Assembly (NCBI RefSeq): GCF_036746095.1
Contig: NZ_DAIOEU010000011.1
Span: 44,832 to 108,831 of the forward strand
Reading direction: 5' to 3'
Origin: Dyella_B sp036746095
GTDB taxonomy: Bacteria; Pseudomonadota; Gammaproteobacteria; Xanthomonadales; Rhodanobacteraceae
DNA length: 64,000 nt
The notes below the pieces were generated by a model. The model saw nothing but the letters and a program-made list of their open reading frames with translations. It had not been told where the DNA came from and did no database searches. Below, piece by piece: positions 58,730 to 64,000 of this stretch. Position 1 is the first letter of the stretch; every line of letters begins with the position of its first letter. Made by a program: the position numbers and the translations under genes.

Positions 58730-60178
58730 TCAGCTTCGTGCAAGCTTAGGGTGCAGGTAGGCGCGATGAAGCCACATGTCGATTCCCCACAGTGCAAGGC
58801 CAAGCAAGGCCATGGCCATGGTCAGAAAGTCACTGTCATCCATCTTGTGCACCAGCGGTGCGCCAAGAATGAGGGTGAAAAAAATCATCGCTGGCGCGAA
58901 GCGTCCAGTGCGGAGCAATAGCTCGCTTTTTGCCGGCGTGCGGCGGCGGAATCGCCGCACGGCAAAAACAAAGCTCAGGGCGGCCAGCATGCCGCCGAAA
59001 GCGTGCGCCCACCCCGATGCCTGGATGGCCACGCTCGAAACGCAGAGTAACGGCATGGCGAGCCTGCGCAACCATGGCCAGCGCGACGGCTTCGCTTCCG
59101 CTTGGCCTTGCCATTGATCGAACCACCAGCAGCCCGCCATCAACAGCCACCCACCGATCACCGTTGAGGCAAGAATGCTGGAGGTCCGTATCGCCGCATG
59201 CCAATCCATGCCAGCGGCCTCGGATCCGCCACCCATCGCGAAGATTCCCATCACCGCGAAAATGACCGCCAACGTCCACACGCATGCGCGCAGGGTATTG
59301 AGAGCGAAGCGTTCCCATGTCAACGACGTGCCGACGATGACGCCGCGTGACCAGAAGATGGCTTGTCGCCGATCAATCGCCGCAGGCATGTCGTCAACGC
59401 GGCCGTTATGGGAAAGCGCTTGGACCAGATGCGCCAATCGGCGGCCTCGATGGGATTGCATGGCCGCGGAGGCCGTGCGCAGCCAATTGAAAGGTCGTTG
59501 CAGAAACGCAAGATCCTTGCGCAGCGAAAGCACGTCGGGGCGACCGTTGCGCATCCGCCCGATGCGCCGCGCCAGTTCGTGGTGATGCTCGGGAAGCAAT
59601 TCCCACAGCGTCCTTTGCCGCACGCGCAAGGCTTGCAGTGCGACAGGATTCACACCCGACAGGACGTGGTCCAAATCGAAGAAACGCAGTAGCGCGTCCA
59701 TGTTGTCGCCCGATATGGTTTGCGGTTGCTGAAACAGCCGTTGCAGCACGACCTGGGCGGCCTGTTGCTTGACCGGGATGGACCAGAACTCCGGCCGCTT
59801 TTGTAACTGGTGAAAAAGCGCGCTGCCGTTTTCCGCTTCGACGGCGGCACGAATAACGTCCTTCGTCAGGTTGCCGAGATGAATGGCGGGAGCGGGAGGG
59901 AGCTTGGCAGCATTGCCTTGCGGTGATGAAGGCGTCGACGATGCGACGGTGTCCGGGCGATGCGGTTCTTTTTGCGCCGTTGTCGACGATGCATTGACGG
60001 GCGGCGGCGCAGTCCTGGTGACGTGCGCCAGCACCAACTTGTACGCCGTATGCAGACGCTGGAACGCTTCCGGATCCTCATCCGGCCGCGTGGTGCGCAA
60101 CAAACGCGCATACGCCCGCTTGACGCTGGCGGCATCCGTTTCCGGCGTCAGTCCCAGCAGCGCAAACGCCCAGTTCAA
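58730..60178 (-). CDS. J-domain membrane protein, partner of HscC
   Basis: A 482-residue protein of the DjlB/DjlC type. An N-terminal J-like domain (residues 1-52) has helix II with AYARLLRT and then RPDEDPEAFQRLHTAY, so the HPD signature reads RPD. A Pro/Ser-rich linker and a helical middle part follow; from about residue 290 to the end there are seven or so membrane segments. The start is TTG 60178, overlapping the hscC stop as TTGA with GGAGG upstream. E. coli hscC likewise lies next to its J-proteins. The membrane anchor suggests that it recruits HscC to the inner membrane. Confidence 0.85.
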   Translation of the reverse strand: MNWAFALLGLTPETDAASVKRAYARLLRTTRPDEDPEAFQRLHTAYKLVLAHVTRTAPPPVNASSTTAQKEPHRPDTVASSTPSSPQGNAAKLPPAPAIHLGNLTKDVIRAAVEAENGSALFHQLQKRPEFWSIPVKQQAAQVVLQRLFQQPQTISGDNMDALLRFFDLDHVLSGVNPVALQALRVRQRTLWELLPEHHHELARRIGRMRNGRPDVLSLRKDLAFLQRPFNWLRTASAAMQSHRGRRLAHLVQALSHNGRVDDMPAAIDRRQAIFWSRGVIVGTSLTWERFALNTLRACVWTLAVIFAVMGIFAMGGGSEAAGMDWHAAIRTSSILASTVIGGWLLMAGCWWFDQWQGQAEAKPSRWPWLRRLAMPLLCVSSVAIQASGWAHAFGGMLAALSFVFAVRRFRRRTPAKSELLLRTGRFAPAMIFFTLILGAPLVHKMDDSDFLTMAMALLGLALWGIDMWLHRAYLHPKLARS

Positions 60179-61866
60179 AGCTGCGCCTCCAGCGAATCCA
60201 GCGCATCGCTAAAGTTTTTGCGATGCTCTTCAATCAGGCGTTCGTCCTGTGCTTCCAGTACTTGCCGGAAATGGCCGATCCATTGCTGCAGCACCTGGCG
60301 GGCGGCGAGATGTTCCTCGAACAATCGCTCGGCGCGTGCGAGCAGGGCGATGTTTTCCTGCTTGGCGCGCGGATGGATTTTCAGTTCCGACAAGGCGGCC
60401 AGCCGTGCGCGAATTTCTTCGTCATTGAGCATGCCGGGGTTTTGCTGCAACACCAGTTCGTGGCGTATGCCGCTGGTTTTCGGGGTTGCCTCCACTTGCA
60501 ACACGCCATTGATATCGTAGGTGAAGCGCACGACCACTTCGTTGCCAGAAACGGGAAGCGTGGGGTTGAGTGCGATTTCCAGCTCACCCAGCTTGATGTT
60601 GTTCTCCACCATTGGGTTTTCGCCCTGGTAGATGTTCAGCGTGAGCTTGGCTTGCCGTTCGCTCATTGGCCAATAGCTGCTTTCGCGGCTGATCGGCACC
60701 ACGCTGTTGCGCTGGATGATTGGCGAGAACAAGCCATTCTGCACGTGCCCCTGTGCATCGCGCTGGCCGATTTCCACGCCCAGCGTATACGGGCACACAT
60801 CGGTAAGAATGACTTCTTCCAGCTTCGCATTGCGGCTTTTGAGGCCGGAGGCGACGCATGCGCCCAGCGCGATGGCTTCATCGGGATTGACGTGGCGCAA
60901 CGGCAGCTTGCCGAACATGCGCGCGATCAGGCGCGATACCAGCGGCATGCGGCTGGCGCCGCCCACCAGCACGATCTCATCGAGTTGATCGGGGCGCAGG
61001 CGCGCGTCGCGCAACGCACGCTCCAGCGGCATGCGCATGCGTTGCATCAAAGGTTCAGCCAGGTTGAAGAAGCGGTCCTGGTCGATGTTCCACTTGATGG
61101 CGTGCTTGCCGGCCTGGCATTCCACGCTTACTTCAGGCTGCTGGCTCAGGCTGCGCTTGGCCAGTTCCAGACGGCGGCGCAACAGGCCGCGTTCGATCGC
61201 CGAGAAATCCTCGGCGCGCAGTTTCAGGTCGGCAAGACATGCCGCCTGCAGCGCATCGAGAAAATCCTCGCCGCCAAGGTAGTTGTCGCCGGCGCTGGCG
61301 TGCACTTCCACCACGCCTTCGAACATCTCCAGCACCGATACGTCGAAGGTGCCGCCGCCGAGATCGAAAATCAGGAAACGGCTGCCTTCCTTGCGCTCCT
61401 GCAGGCCATAGGCGAGGGCGGCGGCGGTGGGTTCGTTGATCAGCCGCTCCACCTTGATGCCCGCCAACTCACCCGCGGCGCGCGTCGCCTTGCGTTGCGC
61501 ATCGGAGAAATAGGCGGGCACGCTGATCACTGCCTCTTGCACTTTTTCGCCCAGTACGGCTTCGGCGTCGGCCAGCAGCGAGCGCAGCACCAATGCGGAC
61601 AATTCCTCCGGACGAAAGCTGCGTTGCCCAAGCTGCACTTCGCGTGCCGTGCCCATCCAGCGCTTGAAGGCCGCGACGCTGGCGGCTGGATGGCTGATCA
61701 GCCGGTCGCGCGCGGCCGCGCCGACCAGCATGTGCCCATCGTCGTCCACGCTGATGACGGAAGGCGTGAGGTAGTCGCCCAGCGCGTTGCGGAAGAGCTG
61801 CGGCCCTTCCTCGCCGTAGCAGCCAATAAGCGAATGCGTGGTGCCGAGATCGATGCCGACGATCAT
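60175..61866 (-). CDS. hscC: Hsp70-type chaperone HscC
   Basis: A specialised DnaK homologue of 563 residues (DnaK has about 640). The ATPase domain has GIDLGTTHSLIGCY, INEPTAAALAYGL, FDLGGGTFDVSVLE and VGGASRMPLV. The substrate domain starts near VILTDVCPYTLGVEI and ends without the DnaK lid tail. These features and the truncated end match E. coli HscC (Hsc62). It is coupled to a J-domain membrane protein (TTGA). AGGGGGA precedes the start. It lies 74 bases after MCC beta, in a gap that holds a hairpin (GCCCCTC/GAGGGGC, about 61907-61931). Confidence 0.95.
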   Translation of the reverse strand: MIVGIDLGTTHSLIGCYGEEGPQLFRNALGDYLTPSVISVDDDGHMLVGAAARDRLISHPAASVAAFKRWMGTAREVQLGQRSFRPEELSALVLRSLLADAEAVLGEKVQEAVISVPAYFSDAQRKATRAAGELAGIKVERLINEPTAAALAYGLQERKEGSRFLIFDLGGGTFDVSVLEMFEGVVEVHASAGDNYLGGEDFLDALQAACLADLKLRAEDFSAIERGLLRRRLELAKRSLSQQPEVSVECQAGKHAIKWNIDQDRFFNLAEPLMQRMRMPLERALRDARLRPDQLDEIVLVGGASRMPLVSRLIARMFGKLPLRHVNPDEAIALGACVASGLKSRNAKLEEVILTDVCPYTLGVEIGQRDAQGHVQNGLFSPIIQRNSVVPISRESSYWPMSERQAKLTLNIYQGENPMVENNIKLGELEIALNPTLPVSGNEVVVRFTYDINGVLQVEATPKTSGIRHELVLQQNPGMLNDEEIRARLAALSELKIHPRAKQENIALLARAERLFEEHLAARQVLQQWIGHFRQVLEAQDERLIEEHRKNFSDALDSLEAQL

Positions 61867-61939
61867 GTTGTTGCTTTCCCCCTGTACGTCCTGTCTGCGG
61901 CTTTAGCCCCTCTCCCCGGAGGGCGAGGGGCAAAGCATG

Positions 61940-63547
61940 CTACATCCGGAATACGCCATACCGTTGCTGCTCGATCGGCGCATTCAACGACGCCGAAATC
62001 GCCAGCCCGAGCACGCGGCGCGTATCGGCCGGATCGATGATGCCATCGTCCCACAGCCGCGCCGTGGCGTAGTAGGGGTGTCCTTGGCGTTCGTATTGAT
62101 CGCGGATCGGCGCCTTGAAAGCCTCTTCTTCCTCAGCGCTCCACGTCTGGCGGGCAGCCTCCATGCCATCGCGCTTCACCGTCGCCAGCACGCTGGCGGC
62201 CTGCTCGCCGCCCATCACGCTGATGCGCGCGTTCGGCCACATCCACAGGAAACGCGCGCCATACGCACGACCGCACATGGCGTAATTGCCGGCGCCGAAG
62301 CTGCCCCCGATCACCACCGTGAACTTCGGTACGTGCGAGCAAGCTACCGCAGTGACCATCTTCGCACCGTCTTTGGCGATGCCGGCGTTCTCGTATTTCT
62401 TGCCGACCATGAAGCCGGTGATGTTCTGCAGGAACACCAGCGGTACATTGCGCTGGTTGCACAGCTCGATGAAGTGCGCGCCCTTGAGCGCGGATTCGGA
62501 AAACAGGATGCCGTTGTTGGCGATGATGCCTACCGGATAGCCATGGATGTGCGCGAAGCCGCACACCAGCGTCTTGCCGTAGCGTGCCTTGAACTCATGG
62601 AATTCAGAGCCGTCGACGATGCGCGCGATAATCTCGCGGATATCGAACGGGCGACGCGTGTCCTGGGGGATCACCCCATACAGCTCTTCCGCCGCATAGC
62701 GTGGTTCCACCGGCGCCTTCACTGCCAGCGGCATCGGCTTGTTGCGGTTGAGGCTGGCCACGATATCGCGCGCGATCGACAGCGCATGCGCATCGTTCTC
62801 GGCGAAATGATCGGCTACGCCCGAGGTGGACGTATGCACGTCGGCGCCGCCGAGTGCTTCGGCGTCCACCACTTCGCCGGTCGCCGCCTTCACGAGCGGC
62901 GGCCCACCGAGGAAGATCGTGCCTTGTTCGCGCACGATGATGGTTTCATCGCTCATTGCCGGCACGTAGGCGCCGCCAGCGGTGCACGAACCCATCACCA
63001 CCGCGATCTGCGGAATGCCAAGGCCCGACATGCGCGCCTGGTTGTAGAAGATGCGGCCGAAATGTTCCTTGTCCGGAAAGACCTCGTCCTGCATCGGCAG
63101 GAACGCGCCGCCGGAATCGACCAGGTAGATGCAGGGCAGGCGATTCTCCAGCGCTACTTCCTGGGCGCGCAGATGCTTCTTGACCGTCATCGGGAAATAC
63201 GTGCCGCCTTTGACCGTGGCGTCATTGGCCACCACCACCACCTCGACGCCATGCACGCGGCCGATGCCGGTGATGACGCCGGCGGCCGGCGCTGCGCCTT
63301 CGTACATGCCATGCGCCGCAAGCGGCGAGAGTTCCAGGAACGGCGAGCCGGGATCGAGCAAGGCGCGGATGCGTTCGCGCGGTAGCAGCTTGCCGCGCGC
63401 GGTGTGCTTTTCGCGCGCCTTGGCGCCGCCGCCCTCGGCATGGCGCGCCAGTTGCTGATGCAAGTCATCCACCAGGCTGCGCAGGTTCGCGCTGCTGGTT
63501 TGGAAATCGGAGGAGCGGGGATCGATCTGCGAGGTAAGGACGCTCAT
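61940..63547 (-). CDS. 3-methylcrotonyl-CoA carboxylase, carboxyltransferase beta subunit
   Basis: Acyl-CoA carboxyltransferase of 535 residues. The N-terminal crotonase-like domain has ARGKLLPRERIRALLDPGSPF, YLVDSGGAFLPMQDEVFPD and GSCTAGGAYVPAMSDE; the C-terminal domain has GFMVGKKYENAGIAKDGAKMV and GGSFGAGNYAMCGRAYGARFLWMWPNARISVMGGEQAA segments. These are typical of MCC beta and distinguish it from propionyl-CoA carboxylase. It pairs with the alpha subunit at 52.4-54.4 kb, from which it is separated by about 7.5 kb of inserted genes. Confidence 0.93.
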   Translation of the reverse strand: MSVLTSQIDPRSSDFQTSSANLRSLVDDLHQQLARHAEGGGAKAREKHTARGKLLPRERIRALLDPGSPFLELSPLAAHGMYEGAAPAAGVITGIGRVHGVEVVVVANDATVKGGTYFPMTVKKHLRAQEVALENRLPCIYLVDSGGAFLPMQDEVFPDKEHFGRIFYNQARMSGLGIPQIAVVMGSCTAGGAYVPAMSDETIIVREQGTIFLGGPPLVKAATGEVVDAEALGGADVHTSTSGVADHFAENDAHALSIARDIVASLNRNKPMPLAVKAPVEPRYAAEELYGVIPQDTRRPFDIREIIARIVDGSEFHEFKARYGKTLVCGFAHIHGYPVGIIANNGILFSESALKGAHFIELCNQRNVPLVFLQNITGFMVGKKYENAGIAKDGAKMVTAVACSHVPKFTVVIGGSFGAGNYAMCGRAYGARFLWMWPNARISVMGGEQAASVLATVKRDGMEAARQTWSAEEEEAFKAPIRDQYERQGHPYYATARLWDDGIIDPADTRRVLGLAISASLNAPIEQQRYGVFRM

Positions 63548-63601
63548 GTGTCGCCAAGCTCGTGGGGCAAACCGTGGATGATACCGGTTGGCGGTCCGGC
63601 A

Positions 63602-63634
63602 TAAAAAAACCGGCCGCCAGACGGCGGCCGGTTT
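63602..63634 (-). terminator. Intrinsic terminator of the Ala-rich lipoprotein gene
   Basis: On the minus strand AAACCGGCCGCC and GGCGGCCGGTTT pair around GTCT, followed by a run of T. It lies 22 bases past the lipoprotein stop and 55 before the MCC beta start. Confidence 0.9.
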
Positions 63635-63655
63635 AGCCGAGCTACGAACGAAGGA

Positions 63656-64000
63656 TTAGTTACCCTTCGAAGCGTCCTTGGCGGCGTCCTTCGCAGCGGT
63701 CGCAGCCGACTTGGCAGCGTCGGCAGCCTTGTCGGCAGCCTTCGAAGCATCGGCAGCGGCGCTCTTCATCGCATCGCCAGCAGCCGGAGCGGCAGCCGTG
63801 GAAGCCGGAGCAGCGGCCGGAGCAGCAGCGGTGGAAGCCGGAGCAGCAGCCGGAGCAGCAGCGGTGGAAGCAGCAGCGGCCTTCTGAGCCTGGTCAGCAG
63901 CCTGCGTAGCAGCTTGCTGGGCCTGGTCAGCCGACTTCTGTGCGTCCTGCGCGGAATCCTGCGCGCCGTTGCTGCAAGCCGCCAGCAGCGCGACGAGCGC
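63656..64000 (-). CDS. Ala-rich repeat lipoprotein (N-terminus beyond window)
   Basis: Partial gene: the stop TAA is at 63656-63658 and the frame runs off the right edge. The visible part begins ALVALLAACSNG, with a lipobox and lipidated Cys, so only a few residues are missing. The mature protein is very Ala-rich: QAQQAATQAADQAQKAA in the first part, then three tandem copies of PASTAAAPAAA-like units, then Lys/Asp-spaced Ala helices ending KDAASKGN-like. It should form extended helices, as in Lpp-like envelope lipoproteins. Function unknown. Confidence 0.82.
   Translation of the reverse strand, partial: ALVALLAACSNGAQDSAQDAQKSADQAQQAATQAADQAQKAAAASTAAAPAAAPASTAAAPAAAPASTAAAPAAGDAMKSAAADASKAADKAADAAKSAATAAKDAAKDASKGN

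Noticed and set aside
60223..63385. Long plus-strand frames opposite hscC and MCC beta.
   Set aside because: Mirror frames of highly conserved genes; composition is His/Arg/Gln-rich and no motif is seen.
1..64000. CRISPR arrays, prophage, insertion sequences, tRNA and rRNA genes.
   Set aside because: No regularly spaced repeats, transposase or phage motifs, and no cloverleaf or rRNA segments were found in any gap.

Overview
The window is about 62-63 % G+C, densely packed and without phage genes, insertion sequences, CRISPR arrays, rRNA or tRNA genes. Several features point to a gammaproteobacterium of the Xanthomonadales, most likely Rhodanobacteraceae (Rhodanobacter/Dyella/Luteibacter type): the acetylated-citrulline arginine pathway (argF', argE'), a fused N-acetylglutamate synthase/kinase, a FimX-type protein, a kynurenine pathway, and a DksA with a long basic tail. 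This is inferred from gene content; no rRNA gene is present to confirm it.

Layout. 1-5.6 kb (minus): carbonic anhydrase, a 2-aminomuconic-semialdehyde-type dehydrogenase, a short-chain dehydrogenase, a small membrane protein, a MalM-like lipoprotein and asnS. 5.7-11.8 kb (plus): an A-type Fe-S carrier, rpsF-rpsR-rplI, dnaB, alr, radA. 11.8-16.4 kb: a CcsA/YpjD-like membrane protein divergent from ffh, then rpsP-rimM-trmD-rplS. 16.5-20.5 kb: fimX, then epmB divergent from efp. 20.6-26.0 kb (plus): a chain with overlapping stops and starts (mtaD-like, YciI-like, ubiG, gph/mupP, squalene-synthase-like), folE2 and a YbaY-like lipoprotein. 26-31 kb: pyrC, yidD, the unusual dksA, sufE, cysS. 31.3-42.8 kb (plus): a glycine-zipper protein and the arginine/proline cluster argF'-paiB-osmC-argG-argE'-argB-argC-argH-proB-proA. 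42.8-48.6 kb (minus): kynU, an exported protein, ACMSD, a FUSC transporter, efpL. 48.7-63.6 kb (mostly minus): leucine/isovalerate catabolism (HSD10-like dehydrogenase, mvaB, MCC alpha, methylglutaconyl-CoA hydratase, MCC beta), interrupted by two acetyltransferases, a cupin, a plus-strand feoA-feoB-Cys-rich iron operon behind a Fur-box-like site, and an HscC/J-protein chaperone pair. The right edge cuts an Ala-rich repeat lipoprotein.

The most notable signal is the leader of the arginine operon (31.99-32.23 kb). A promoter-like site is followed by a 34-codon open frame with four Arg codons in its last twelve, then an intrinsic terminator 22 bases before argF'. The eight bases GGCCGGGT at the end of the leader frame are perfectly complementary to ACCCGGCC in the 5' arm of that terminator. 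This is the layout of a ribosome-mediated transcription attenuator, here apparently sensing arginine. I do not know of a described example for arginine biosynthesis. Other notable items are the histone-H1-like/DksA fusion with a lost zinc site, a pair of EF-P paralogues (efp with epmB, and efpL), and a family of palindromic intergenic repeats concentrated at 51-59 kb.
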